Shown: positions 34,468-47,713, counted from the stretch's first letter. The stretch is 64,000 nucleotides of DNA from Chrysoperla carnea (GCF_905475395.1 NC_058340.1:63714181-63778180); one strand, 5' to 3'. Notes: a model not told the origin generated them from the letters alone. Translations and numbers: made by a program.

Positions 34468-35058
34468 TATACCATGTATATATGAAATATACATAAGTAA
34501 GTTTAGTCCCAAGTTTGGTAACGCTTAAAAATAATATTGATACTATGAACAAAATTTTGGTATAGAGGTGTTCATAAAATCACCTAATTAGTCCATTTCC
34601 GGTTGTCTGTCTGCCTGTCTGTCTGTCGTCTATCGTCTATCTGTCTGTCTGTCTGTCATCACGATTACTCAAAAACGAAAAGAGATATCAAGCTGAAATT
34701 TTTATAGCATGCTAAGGACGTAAAAAGTGAGATCAAGTTCGTAAATGAGCAACGTAGGTCAATTGAGTCTTGGGTCCGTAGGACCCATCTTGTAAACCGT
34801 TAGAGATAGAACAAAAGTTTTAATGTAAATGTTCCTTATAAAAAATAAACAACTTTTTTTTGAAACATTTTTCTTAAACATCCCTGTTTACCCGTGAGAG
34901 TGCAAATTATGCGCAAATTGTATAGTATGTATTATTATATAGGAATATTAGTTATATATGTGTGACATGTATGTATGTGTAATGTTACAGAGTAATCAAT
35001 ACTGACTATACATGGTATTTCAACAATTAACTCAGTCAATTGTTTGTTTTCACTTGTT
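34468..35058 (+). mobile_element. Repeat family A, copy A7
   Basis: Full layout from ATACCATGTATATATGAAAT to TTTTCACTTGTT, with an expanded GTCT/GTCTATC tract at 34605-34660. It is the counterpart of A3 in the other duplicate. Confidence 0.85.
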
Positions 35059-35972
35059 AGTATTCTTTTTCATCAATATTCCCTGCAGTACCTATTTAAA
35101 CGTATTATATGTTTTATTATTAATTGTTCTCAACGGTATATGCTCAATTATTATTTTAATGCGCTTCATTACGTTTATTGAATGGTTTAATAAAATGTTT
35201 GTAAAACAAACAACAAACATCTGCACTGTTTATAGTTTTACTTCATTATTTTTACATACTGCTTAATAATTTTCTCATGATTGAAATAGTTTTTGTATAT
35301 GGTTTGTTTCAATGATAAATGTTATTTATTATTAAATCTAAAATTATTTAAGGGTTAAAAATCTAATAGAAATCTTCATATGACCTCTGTATGCAATTCA
35401 CATATTGAGTAAGTAATATGTCTAACAATGCAGGCGTTGTCAGGCGTTTTGTAAAGTTGTATGTATATACCTACATCACGGGAAGTCGATTTTTTGAAAT
35501 TGTATGGTTCTAAACACATCCGGCAAGTCAGTCTTCTGCAATTCATGTTTTCTGATTAAAATTATGCATAACAATGCGAATTGTGGAAAATTTATTAAGG
35601 GAATTAAATCACTAAAAATCGATTCCGCGAAAGAAAATGATCTTTTACTCGAGAAAAACTTTCAATGACTTCATTACCGATATATAAGCGCTATTTGAAT
35701 AGCAGTAAAATATTAAGAAAAATCCATATTTTATTTTTTCAGTCTTTCAGTTCGTTTTTGCCTCAAATTCACCTTCGCGTTACATACATGTAATTGTTCT
35801 TTTACAAAATTCTTCAAATACACTTCTACACATTTCGGAATGTTTTCTTGAACTTAGTTGTTATCTGTTCTTAATGGTCTAAATTTCTAAACGATTATTA
35901 ACATTCCTATCGAATTTTTTTAATTTGTGGAAACTCTGTGCATTCGATGTCAAAAGTGAATAGCCAAATGGT
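35059..35972. other. No gene recognised
   Basis: AT-rich spacer with no repeats definable in the window. Confidence 0.5.
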
Positions 35973-36377
35973 AGGAGAGATTTTTATAAAGAATAACTTT
36001 TTTTCGTAAAACTTACCCATAATAAAAAGGTTTTCCATATGGAGCCAACTTAAGTAAACACGCAATTGTCAATTCTAACATAATCTCAATACTTCAAAAT
36101 TTATTTTCTATAACTTCGTTTCTAATAAATAGATACTTCTATTTTATGCAAAATTTAAAATTTTGTGATATAGTTTTCAAAGGAGAGATTTTTATAAAGA
36201 ATAACTTTTTTTCGTAAAACTTACCCATAATAAAAAGGTTTTCCATATGGAGCCAACTTAAGTAAACACGCAATTGTCAATTCTAACATAATCTCAATAC
36301 TTCAAAATTTATTTTCTATAACTTCGTTTCTAATAAATAGATACTTCTATTTTATGCAAAATTTAAAATTTTGTGAT
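35973..36377 (+). repeat. Identical tandem duplication, 197 bp
   Basis: Segments 35973-36169 and 36181-36377 appear identical base for base, separated by 11 bp. Both begin AGGAGAGATTTTTATAAAGA and end AAATTTTGTGAT. The absence of differences means a very recent duplication or an assembly artefact. Confidence 0.95.
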
Positions 36378-36659
36378 TAAAAAACGTAATAAAAATAGTA
36401 AATAATTAAATTTGCGGAAAACATGATAAGTAAAAATTCTAAACAAAGAAAAAGCATTCATTAATTTATATGATTTAGTTATTATTAATAAAATCGAATA
36501 CATCTTTGATTAATGCCGTTTCTCTAAAGTAATTTTGAGTAATTTTTCAAAAAAATATTTTTTTTACATAATTAGTTTAAAAAGTAATAAAACATTTAAA
36601 GTATAATACTTTATTTAATATTATCTAAACCAAATATTTTCTTTGACTACAATATACTG

Positions 36660-37080
36660 GACAGAAAGAAAATTTAAGAGAAAAACGCAAAAAAAATTTT
36701 CGAATTCGATTTCATCGTTTTCGAATTCGATGAAACTCGATGAATGGTGTAATTTTGATCCAAAAAGTATAAAAACAAGGTTAATTTAATGATTTGATGC
36801 AGAGTTTTTGAGATAACGCAATATTTGGATCGATTTTAGTTCGTATATCAAAAACTATTCGACCAGTCATCAAATGCACCCGATTTTGAACTTTTTGGGA
36901 CAAAATTACCTTATATATCGAGTTTTATCGAAATTTGAGATAAAAAAAAATTAAGGGGTACCCCTTTGAAAAAATCGAGAAAAAATTTGTTTTGAAATTT
37001 GATGAAACTCAGTGGATGAGTTAATTTGGATCCAAAAAGTATAAAAAACAGGCTTATTTAATTATTGGACCTAAGAAAGT
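36660..37080. repeat. Repeat family I, diverged copy
   Basis: GGGGTACCCCTTTGAAAAAA at the centre, CCAAAAAGTATAAAAA on both sides and GAGTTTTATCGAAATTTGAG. The arrangement matches 51675-52165 and 56530-57080. Confidence 0.55.
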
Positions 37081-38547
37081 TGCAATGTCTGCGAGTATCA
37101 CTTCAAAAAAGTTGTGGGCTCTTCCATAAGAGATTGTGTTAAAAATCACAACTTTAAAATGAAATAATTCATAAGTTTAAACCGCTATAGGCCGCAAAGC
37201 TATGTTTATTGTGATCAAAGGACTTTAAACTATCATTTATCGCAAAATTAAACATTTTTCCAAAAAAATTTCAAATTTATAAAAAAATTCAGATTATTAT
37301 AAATACATTGCGTTAATATCCGATCAACCTTAGATAGAATAAATAAAATCTTATGGATTTACAGTGACGAATCAGATATTCAATTTTTTTTCTATTTATA
37401 CATGGAGGTCGTGTGGAACTCATATTAGATTTTTTAAAACTACATATAATAACAATAAAGCTATAGTATATTTTTTATCAGAATGGAATGTTTAGAATAA
37501 TTACGTATATAATATATTATGCTTATTTAATTTGCACATAGCATTGAAAAAGTTTAAGGTCAAAACTGCTAGTCGATTAGTGGGTATAAATGAATAAAAA
37601 TTTTTGTCAATTTTATTAAACAACACGCATAGTTGAAATTCTAAATTTTAATTGTGTTTGTATAGACAAGAAATAATATTGATTTACTATTATTGGAAAA
37701 ATATTTTAAATTTGACTATTAATTGCCCGTAGCAAGGCGCCATACTTCGAAAAAAAAATTTGGTTTTGTTTTAAATGGCAGCTATATAACAATGATATTA
37801 CATTGAGAACTTTTTTTTTAAATTTTGTGTCGGGTGAGTAAAAGGGCTGCAATCAGACATTTTTTTCACCCTTTATTTAACTAGCTTAAATTTTTTTTTC
37901 GAAAATATTTAAAAAAAATATTGTCTTCGAAAGTTTAATTAAAAAGTTGAAAACTATTTATTAATATCGTCAGTTTACAATTGTGAATTACAATACGTCT
38001 AAGAATATATAGTTCCTAGCCTAAGCTCTACCTATAATACATCACCTCATTGATTAAATACATCGAAATATATAAACATTGTACATCGTTTCTTAAATGA
38101 AAAAATCTTATATAAAAAACCATTGATACCTAAAATTAACCTAAGTTGGACGGGTAAGCGGTCCCTGAAACTAAATCTTAAAGAAAAATATATACAATTT
38201 AGATTACACCGAATCAGTTGTGATCGACATCATTTGGCATGTCATATCGTTTCCTAAAAAGCAATGTACGCGGGTCAAATTGGCGCAGTTCATTGATTTC
38301 CGAGAAAGGGAAGATTGGAAATAGATAGAATTTCACTTTTATAGGATGAGCATATTCAAAATATTTTTTTAGGTCTACATCTTTGAGTTGGCAACACTCT
38401 CTTGTTTGATAACCCATTTGACGCTAAAAAGGTGCTTTGTGTTTTGTTTGGTTTACCAATTCGTAAAGAATGGACTCACGCCAAAGAAATCTTTAATTTT
38501 GATGAAAATATATTTATATATTTTTATTAATTTTGCGTTATGGATCT
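37081..38547. other. No gene recognised
   Basis: AT-rich. An open frame of 67 codons on the minus strand (38214-38417) belongs to no family I know; it lies beside the transposase scrap and may be part of the same dead element. Confidence 0.4.
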
Positions 38548-38586
38548 GTTAATTGGCCTCCAAGATCGTGCGATCTAACCCCATTG
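38548..38586 (+). pseudogene. Mariner-type transposase fragment
   Basis: Translates to VNWPPRSCDLTPL, the conserved stretch just around the third catalytic Asp of Tc1/mariner-like transposases. The usual FFLWGY block follows only after a frame change (TTTGGGGATATACG, 38587-38600). Flanking frames are broken, so this is a relic of a few dozen codons. Confidence 0.55.
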
Positions 38587-39289
38587 TTTGGGGATATACG
38601 ACCGAAAATTGTTGTGAAAATTGTGTAAAACTTCGACATACATATTCAAATATTAAGTTCATAAACTTAGCTTTCTAACAAAGCCAGTTTCATTGATTTT
38701 AAAAATGTTTTCTATGTTTTATTTTAAATTAAAGAGAATTGAAAAAAATACACTCGAACCAGGACTTTTCAATTCTCTTTAATTAAGATTACTAGACAAG
38801 ATATTTGTCAATATTTAGTTTATGCTGTATGTATCATATTAAAAATTATCAATTATAATCGAGAGACCATGATGTAAATAAATATCGTATACATGATTAA
38901 AAGTAAACAAAAACAAAAAGTAATTTTATTTTAAAGTTATGAAACTCGATAAAATACCCGCTAGATATAAAGTGGGTGCTTTATGGTTTGTAATACTTAT
39001 ATAGGACCTCGAAACCAACAAAAAAATCCAAAAACGGCGTGCATATTAAGAAAAATATTTTCCCATATTGGACATAATATGTTAAGATATATTTCTTCTC
39101 CTTAATTTCATACTGTCCATTACTGTATTCTTATTATAAGAATGCAATTAATTATTTTTCTATTATAACAAAAATAACAACCGATTAACTAGCAATATTA
39201 ACTTTCTGATAGGAAATTATTGATTTCATCTTGAAAGTTAAAATGAAAATATTTTTTTATATGTTTGAAATTTTATTACAACCTTTTTT
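38587..39289. other. No gene recognised
   Basis: AT-rich spacer. Confidence 0.5.
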
Positions 39290-39654
39290 TACCCATATAC
39301 GGGTAAACACAAAATGTTTCAAACAAAAGTTGTTAATTTTTTTAAAAGGGACATTTTTTACATTTTAACTTTTGTCCCATCTCTAACGGTTTACAAAATG
39401 TTGCCCATTTACGAACTCGACCTCACTTTTTATGCCCTGAGCACGCTTTAAAAATTTCAGCTAGATATCATTTTTCATTTTTGAGTTATCGTGTTGACAG
39501 ACAGACAGACGGACAGACAACCGAAAATGGACTAATTAGGAGATTTTATGAACACCTATACCAAAATTTTTTTCGTACCATCAATATTTTTGAGCGTTAC
39601 AAACTTGGGACTAAACTTAATATACTATGTATATTTCATATATACATGGTATAA
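39290..39654 (-). mobile_element. Repeat family A, copy A8, partial
   Basis: Contains AAATGTTTCAAACAAAAGTT, CTCTAACGGTTTACAAAATG, TCACTTTTTATGCCCTGAGC and the end ATTTCATATATACATGGTAT. The outermost 3' block is missing. Confidence 0.8.
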
Positions 39655-40116
39655 AAACGTCTATGTGTTTCAAAAACACCTGTTTGGTTATATGTATTTT
39701 GAAAGTATCTTAGCGCCAAATTTTTATCGCCAGATATTGAACCTAGACTCTCAGCGTGATGGATCCTTAAAATACTAAAACTCTCTAAATTTTATCACGC
39801 AAGTGAACTCTCATGGTAATATACATGCGACCGGAAGTTTTCGACAACTTTAAAAAACCCGGACCTAAGTAACATACAGTGATAAAGAAATTTATTTATC
39901 AGATTATTTTATTCCAAGCAAGATATTAGTCTTGTCCCTAAAAGTTAACTTCACCAAGACTTGTTTATTAATCAGGTGCATCTTTTAAACTATTTGTACA
40001 AAGTGTTGCAGAATAATTACTCTCATAACATTCAGTAGTAAAGTGATCTTAGTCGTTAGAAAGTAAATTGTACTTCAAAGATACATCCTTGATAAAAAAA
40101 AAAACGGTAGTATAAC
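39655..40116. other. No gene recognised
   Basis: Spacer between a family A copy and the large fold-back. Confidence 0.5.
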
Positions 40117-40117
40117 G

Positions 40118-40679
40118 TTTAAGGTAGTACTATCGGTAATAGACTTTCCATTTAGAATTTAATGAAACTTGGCATAGTTGTCCATTATTATATCATAATT
40201 AACCAGTTAAATTTTTAGGGGCCTTCAGAGAACTGAAAATCTGAACGTCCAGTTTTGTGAAATAAAATAAAATCTGTGATTTCCCATAAGGATCAATATA
40301 AATATTATCGAAGATAATAAATGAGAACTCTAGGATATGTCGAAATAAATTTCGATTTTTGCCCCAATTCCTAGATCAGTTTTTTGTATTTTTAAAATAC
40401 GTATTTTCGACTACCAAGTAAGAATTAGCTAGTGAATGTTACTGATGATGACTACTTGGTAGTCGAAAATACGTATTTTAAAAATACAAAAAACTGATCT
40501 AGGAATTGGGGCAAAAATCGAAATTTATTTATAAGGATCAATGTTAAAATATCTTTTTTTCAGTTCTCTGAAGGCCCCTAAAAATTTAACTGGTTATTTA
40601 TGATATAATAATGGACAACTATGCCAAGTTTCATTAAATTCTGAATGAAAAGTCTATTACCGATAGTACTACCTTAAAG
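40118..40679. mobile_element. Large fold-back transposon with TTAA target
   Basis: GGTAGTACTATCGGTAATAG opens and CTATTACCGATAGTACTACC closes the element, each next to TTAA. Arms pair through AACTTGGCATAGTTGTCCAT, AGGGGCCTTCAGAGAACTGA and CGACTACCAAGTA at the centre. The left arm holds about 100 bp extra. It is 560 bp, non-coding, with little divergence between arms. Confidence 0.9.
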
Positions 40680-41178
40680 CGTTTGGAAATTTGATTTTTG
40701 GCCACATATAATAATTGTATTCTTGCAGACTCTGTATAAAATATAATTTTAATAATTAATATACCTAATAAATACAGTTACAATCTGTGTGATACTAATT
40801 AATATTACGAAATTATTATTATATTTATAATTTATTAAATCATATCGTTAAGAGTTTCTTTATTATCAATTTATTTAAACAAATAATAATAAACGTACCT
40901 ACATTTTTTTTAAAGTTGATAAATAACAATAATAGTTTGTAACGGGAATATAATATACTATATTGTGAATTAACAGGTATAGGTAATGATTCCATTGTTG
41001 CGATATTTTTTTTATTAATAATTTTTATACTCGTATTGGAAACTGACATGGAACATGGTACAAAAAAATGTGGCAAATTTTCAAACGAAATCTAAATTTT
41101 ATCTGAGTAATTTTAAAATATTTACATGAACAAAAAGAACCCTGCAAATATTTTCCACAAGTAAAATTTGCAAAATTT
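40680..41178. other. No gene recognised
   Basis: AT-rich spacer. Confidence 0.5.
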
Positions 41179-41815
41179 AAAAAACCCCCGACAATTGCGA
41201 TTTATTCCTTGTAAACCGATTTTTGGTAACTTAGCTATGAAATATACTCAATCAAGTCGGTTGACCGTTTAGGGGGTTACGATGCCACTGAGAAACACAC
41301 AGACGCACAGTTAAACACTTTAAACTAATAACACTCCTTCTTAAATCATTATTAGTGATGGCTAAGGACATCAGGTGAGATGAAAAGTATACTTAGAGAA
41401 CTTTAATTTTTTGGGACAAATTTTTTGGAAATATTTTAATTGAAATTGACATATTTGAGTTGAATTTGTTCTTTTGAATTATTGTTTTTAATTACCTAAT
41501 TATTTTACCACTTCACTTTTCGAAATGAATTGAACCATGTTTATTTAACCATTCATTTCGATAGTAAATATTTATATGTTAAAATTATACGTCCTGCCTT
41601 TTCCAAACTGAATCGATTTTGAAGATCATCGCCAAATATTTCGAGTACGGAACTGTAAGCTCGCACTTGAAACATAGCTAAGAACACTCTCCGTTAAATT
41701 AGCTTTCAAATGAAACCAAAAAAATTAAAATTGGTTCATCCGTTTAGGCATTACGATGCCACAGACAGACACACACACACAGACAAAAACCCCTTTTTTA
41801 GTTCGGGGTTAAAAA
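41179..41815 (+). mobile_element. Repeat family C, copy C1
   Basis: Begins AAAAACCCCCGACAATTGCG and ends TTAGTTCGGGGTTAAAAA, so the ends are roughly inverted (AACCCCGA). Contains GTTACGATGCCACTGAGAAA and, 480 bp on, CATTACGATGCCACAGACAG with a short CA microsatellite. Matches 47714-48300. Confidence 0.8.
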
Positions 41816-43448
41816 GAGAATTATATAAGCATTTTTAACCTGAACTAATTTTCTTTTGTATTTTCAAACTTTTTTTTTATGTAGAAAACCAAAAACAAAA
41901 TTTCCATTAGCAAAAATTTTATTTATTAAAATTTATTTTAAAACATCTTGTGTATTGAAAAATGTTCAATTTATTACTTTTTTTTTTATAGAAAAACAGC
42001 CTGTATAAAGTAAACTTATTATCAATTTCACTATTTTTAATTGTACGAAACACACTTCCGAAATATTATTTTAGGATTTTTTAATAATATCGAATGATTA
42101 AAATTTATCAGAATTCCAGATAATATTTATATAAAAATATGTATAAAAAGAGGCCAAAATTAAATTATACAATTCGGACAAGTGTGTCTAGATTTATAGG
42201 TACATAATAGATTCCGTATTATAAAATAATTGTTTAGCACACGACGCTTGACTAAGTTACTTTACGCTATTTTTGAGGTATTTAACGCTCTTTTATTAAT
42301 TCGAGAACGAAACACCAATATTTCCCAACAATTTTCTTAAATTTAACTCTTACAAATTTTTTTGTGTTTTTTCTAGTAAGTCTCTTAAGCAGCAAAAGAT
42401 AGAACAAAAATGTAAGACCAAAAAAAATATTATTTTGTTTAAAACAGTTTTCCAAAGTCGAAAATTCATGTGCCAAAATGTAGTTCCAAACACATCAAAC
42501 GAAATTTTTAAAATTATAAGTAATAGGGAATATTCATGAGATTTAAATTTGGTTCAAATATTTTTCTTCCGTAACTTTAATGACTGGACATTTCAACTAA
42601 ACCATTATTTTAGTAATTAACATCTTTTTAATTACTTAAAACTAATTAATAAAAGTACAAATTCAGTGAGAGAAATTAAAAATTTCTAAAGCGGAAATTC
42701 AAATTTTTAAACGGACGTGACATCTTAGTATGTGGCTTGTCAAATTTCTGGACATACTGTATGATATTAATTACTTACATTTTATATGGTATTTCATTAA
42801 ATTATACTATTCTACGGCTTTTTTTTAGAAAACTTAATGATAACGAGTGTAAATTCTGTGTTGTAAATTCATTTTTGAAAGTGTAAATTATACATTGAAC
42901 TGTCACCAATTGACAGATCACATACTTATACGTCATCAACACAGAGTGCCAAAAGATTGCGTTTAAATATTTCAAAATTATACTGCATTTTAAATATTTT
43001 TTTATATTTAATTACAGCATTTTTAAACAGAATTTATTTTTTTTACTTTGATATAACGGTGTAAACAATGAATAAACAATATAAAAAAAATTCAAGAATA
43101 TTCCTCATTCGTACTACTTAAATTTTAAATCTTGAAATCTATCGGTACTAGGATTAGTAAAAATAGAAGTAATAGAAACAAAATTTTACTGCAAATTATC
43201 AAAGAAACTAACAATTTATTATTATTTTACCAAAAAAGAATTGACGTGACGTGTGACCCCCATGACCATATTTGTCATATCATTGTTACGGATCCATTTA
43301 AAATTAAATTTAGCAATAAGACAATATAAGATGTAGCCTTGAAATTAATTGTCAGTGAACTTTAATGTTATGAAATTAAATTAAAGGAAGCAATTTAATG
43401 ATAAACTGTATTACACACATTTACATTGTATTTTAAAATTGGAATTTT
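41816..43448. other. No gene recognised
   Basis: AT-rich spacer. Short open frames at 42282-42476 (minus) and 43132-43329 (plus) look random. Confidence 0.5.
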
Positions 43449-44004
43449 TATACCATGTATATATGAAATATACATAGTATATTAAGTTTAGTCCCAAGTT
43501 TGTAACGTTTAAAAATATTGATGCTACGAACAAAATTTTGGTATAGGTGTTCATAGAATCATCTAATCAGTCTATTTCCGGTTGTCCGTCTGTTTGTGAA
43601 TAAGTCAAAAACGAAAAAAGATATCAAACTGAAATTTTTTACAGCGCACTCAAGACGTAAAAAGTGAGGTCAAGTTCGTAAATGAGCAACATAGATTAAT
43701 TGGGTTTTGGGTCTGTAGGACCCATCTTGTAAACCGTTAGAGATAGAACAAAAGTTTAATTATAAAAAATGTTCCGTATAAAAAAATAAACAACTTTTGT
43801 TCGAAACATTTTTTTTTTTAAAAACATCACTGTTTACTCACGAGGGCACACATTAGATGCAAATTTTATAGTATGTATTAATATGGGATTATCAGTTATG
43901 TTATGTATGTATGTTATGATATGTGTAATGTGATATTGTAACCAACACTGTCTATACATGGTATTTCAACAATTAACTCAGTCAATTGATTGTTTTCACT
44001 TGTT
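43449..44004 (+). mobile_element. Repeat family A, copy A9, full length
   Basis: Runs from TATACCATGTATATATGAAA to TTTTCACTTGTT, all blocks present in order. The tetranucleotide tract is short (GTCCGTCTGTTTGTG). Confidence 0.87.
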
Positions 44005-45865
44005 TTTTAGAAGATACGAAATAATGTGGCAAAATAGATTTAGTATTCAAGGTTAAAAGTCGAAATAAATAAAAATTTGGGAGTGAAAATAAATAAAATT
44101 TGTAAAGATTAAACAGTTCATGTGTAGCGAATTTTTACATTTAAGATTTTCTGTATGTCTTGTTAAAGAATTATTTCTAGATGAAAACATAATTAAGAAC
44201 GAGCATCACTACCACTTTTTAGGAATGTTTGACATTTTCTAACCTTTTTTTTTATAGACTTACATCTACGCCCGAAAATAACCACTTTTCTTGCTTATTT
44301 TGCGTGCAATAGTTCATTGCCACCCACATTCATTTTCAAAAAATCAAATTATCCCAAAAAGGAAGTACAGTTCTCAGGATATGAGGCACACCGATTTTAC
44401 AAATTTAAATTAATATATTTAAAAGGGAATTTAAATTAATATATTTAAAATTAAGATGAATAATTTTTAGAATAAAAATTATAAAATTTTACAAAAAGAA
44501 AAAAAAAATTAAAAATTGGGTCACTAACTTGTTATAACTATGATGTTATAAAATAAATATTAATTTAATCTAAAAACGTAATGTAATTTATGGTCCGTAG
44601 TTGTAAGTAAGGCAGTTAAATGTAATTCTGTGTTTTATCCAGTACCGGATTTAAATAAATAATGCCCTAATAGTGGAAATTTGAGAGACTATTGTCAAGA
44701 TTCGTGCCTAACAACTTTTTCATCTACGAAAATTTTGTATCTGGGTACTTTCTCTTTTCAGGATGCATGGAAAATTTTTAATTCTGTGTCAACCTAAAAA
44801 TCGGGTTATAAGTTATTTAACTAAAATTATCAAGAATCGAAATTTTGTTAAACAGAAACTTATGCTTAATAGTCTGTCTAACCCTAATATATGAACAAAT
44901 CCTGAAGGTACATTAAAACGGCGCCAAGAATCCAATTTACGTGGCCAAAAGAACATAGCCAAAATAATCGTCATTTTTCGAAGTAACTCATATAACAGTT
45001 TTTAGAATGATTCTATTTCTTGATGCGATTGATGTCTAGATCAGAGTCCTGATCCATTTTTCGTAATTTGTTTATAAAGAGAAATTGGGTATAAAAGCTT
45101 ATATACAGGCCATTTGAACAATTAAGTCTGTTAGTTGTTATATTTCTTCTTGGTGTTTAGGAATTGAATTATCGAAAAAAAAAACAATTGAATGATGTTT
45201 TGTGAAATTTTATGATGTTTATAAGTATTGATACCATCTGAGAAAAAAAAATGACCTACAGGATGACTCGCTAAAAAAAAATCGTGGAAAAGAACTGGGA
45301 AAGAAGTGGAGGAACTACAATTCGATATCGAAAGACTTGCTTAATTTATGCCGGCTTCTTGATCTGTTGTATTAACTAACGAATTAAGACCGTTCCACAG
45401 CCCGGAATGTTCTGTTTAGGAAATTATTTAATCTGACTCCAAAGGTCCCATGGATTAATTCCACGTCCTTGATTTATTTTTATAGGATTAACCTGGATAC
45501 ATAATTTTGAGGTAATAAATTGTAAAAATTAATAAAAGTGCACTGTTATATATTTTGTTATTATTATATCAATTTTTATTATTTCATTGTTCGATAAAAA
45601 TATATAAAATTAAAATAATTTTTAAAAATTCATAATTTTAGTGTAGTTAAAGGAGTATTCAGTTACCATCTATCTAGTATTCAGTTATTAAATTTTGTTT
45701 AATTATTTAGCTTTCGATATTTCGGAAACTAATGTAGATAGCAGATATCGAAAAATTTTATTCTTATTTTTCGTTTACATTCATGCAGTTATAACAAAAT
45801 TCATCATTAAAGTTGAAAATGTGGTACAAATAATTGCAATCACATGTCTAAACTTCCCTTGTCGC
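44005..45865. other. No gene recognised
   Basis: AT-rich spacer, no definable features. Confidence 0.5.
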
Positions 45866-45982
45866 TCGTACTACCTTAAGTACAGTCGTATTCGAAGAGC
45901 AGTCTTCGTACTACCTTAAGTAGAGTCGTATACGAAGAGCAGTCTTCGCACTACCATAAGTAGAGTCGTATCCGAAGTCTTT
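45866..45982 (+). repeat. Minisatellite, 40-bp unit, about 2.9 copies
   Basis: Units start at 45866, 45906 and 45946, each with CGTACTACCTTAAGTA or a variant and GTCGTAT-CGAAGA. The unit contains ACTACCTTAA, the same terminal word as the TTAA transposons. Confidence 0.9.
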
Positions 45983-46531
45983 ATTTTAATTTTACTTTCA
46001 AAAACACTTCAACTAGTAATCATTGCAACTTTTTCACTCTCACCATCTTTAGAACTCTGTGTATATAACATACCTTGCAATGAAAGTCAACGTAAAATTA
46101 TATTTTATTGTTTAGATTCATTTTACACGTACTCACTTGAACACACAGACCATCGCCCACAAATGGTGTTTGAGACATAAGGGCATCTCAATTCCTTTAA
46201 AAGTCAATATAAATTTTGTTAAGTCAAAATCGTATTGCGTCTGTGTTATCGGGGAGTTTTGCACTTCACACGGAGGTAAAAAATATTGAATAATTTATTT
46301 TTGCATTTGTTTATTTCGAAATTTATAAAAATTTTATGTAGCTATGATAGAACTTTGAACTTTTGCATTTTCCATTGTAATTTAAGGTAGAATCAATTAG
46401 TATAGGACCATTGAGTGAAATCTTTTATCGAAAAAAAGGTTGTATCTTTATATATATATAAGCGAAATACCCACTGATTGACTGACTGATTCATCACGAA
46501 TTATCTAAAACTATTGGTATATAAAGTGTGT
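45983..46531. other. No gene recognised
   Basis: Spacer. 46442-46500 holds AAGCGAAATACCCACTGATT and GACTGACTGATTCATCACGA, a phrase that looks like part of a dispersed repeat. Confidence 0.45.
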
Positions 46532-47188
46532 TTTTAACCGACTTCAAACAAAAAAGGAGGAGGTTATCAATTCGACTGTATTTTTTTTTTTATGTTTGTT
46601 ACCTTAGAACTTTTGATTGGGTGAACCTTTTTTATGATTCTTTATCTGTTTGAAAGCTGATGTTGCTCGTGTGGTCCCATTTCATTTTGGTCCAGTTCTG
46701 ATAACGACATCCATGAGAAAACCGTAAAAGTCTTAAATTTGCATTACGTATGCACGACAAGAGGACGAATAACTCAATATCTCGCCAACCGATTTTGATT
46801 ATTTTTTTTAGTGACAAATTAGTTAGTATACTTCATATTCACTAAAAATCACAAAATAAAAAAAAACAATCTTTTCTTTTAACAAAAAGAAAACCGACTT
46901 CAAAAGAAAAACTTTTCCAAAACAAATTAAAATGCACTAAAAAGTAAAAAAAATAACGATAATATAATGTAGTTAAAATTATTGTTATTTTTTGAGTCAG
47001 CCAAGGAAACAACTCTGACAGAACAGTTTGCTACATTAGCTTAGCTGACACCGACTACAAAAATAACAATAATTTTAACTACATTAAATTATCGTTATTT
47101 TTTTTACTTTTTAGTGCATTTTAATTTGTTATGGAAAAGTTTTTCTTTTCGGAAAAGAAGTCGGTTTTCGTTTTGTTAAAAGTTTTTT
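46532..47188 (+). mobile_element. Repeat family E, copy E3
   Basis: Left end TTTTTAACCGACTTCAAACA, right end GAAGTCGGTTTTCGTTTTG. Carries the fold-back half (about 46878-47180), whose loop retains AACAACTCTGACAGAACAG as in E2. One arm has lost the GTCGGTG stretch next to the loop. Confidence 0.87.
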
Positions 47189-47204
47189 TTATTACTAACT
47201 TCAC

Positions 47205-47330
47205 ATATGGTTGAAACTCGAACAATGAGTTTTATCGATAAAAATGCTTCAAGCAAAAAAAAAAAAATGTTGGGTCGATAGGTGCACATTTTATCGTCGC
47301 CACGAGTCTGCCTGTAAAGTTTCAACTCTT
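47205..47330 (+). repeat. Repeat family G, second copy
   Basis: GAAACTCGAACAATGAGTTT and AAAATGCTTCAAGCAAAAAA match 25450-25530. Confidence 0.6.
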
Positions 47331-47713
47331 TTAATACGAATTAAAACAAAGGGAGAATAATTTATTGACTTATTGATTTATATTCGTTAAACAATAATTA
47401 TATTATTTTTAAGTATTTATAATTGTTCACACATAATAAAAGACAACTGTAATTTGTAACTTGGAACTTGTATGAGGTTTGTATTAGTATTTGCAAATGA
47501 TTTGTTAATTCTAAATACAAATTAAAAGTATTTTTATTTGTTCATAACTAATAAATTAAAATATGTGATATATTTACATTATTGATTTATATATTTATAC
47601 TTACCTTCATATATTTACAAGAATTTGTGCGACGCAACGCAACGACTTGGCAGAACACACACAAAATGGTAAATATTTCAAACTTCAACTTTAACAAGTG
47701 AAATTTACAAAAT
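47331..47713. other. No gene recognised
   Basis: AT-rich spacer. Confidence 0.5.

Larger units (their letters stand above)
33070..35058. repeat. Segmental duplicate D2 (inverted partner of 17.86-19.1 kb)
   Basis: Reverse complement of D1, interrupted by a whole family A copy at 33212-33852 that D1 does not have. Shared landmarks are CTAACGATACTACCCTATTA, CTCTAAAGTTCTAACTCTAA, the hairpin at 34187-34310 and the family A copy at 34468-35058. Confidence 0.88.
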
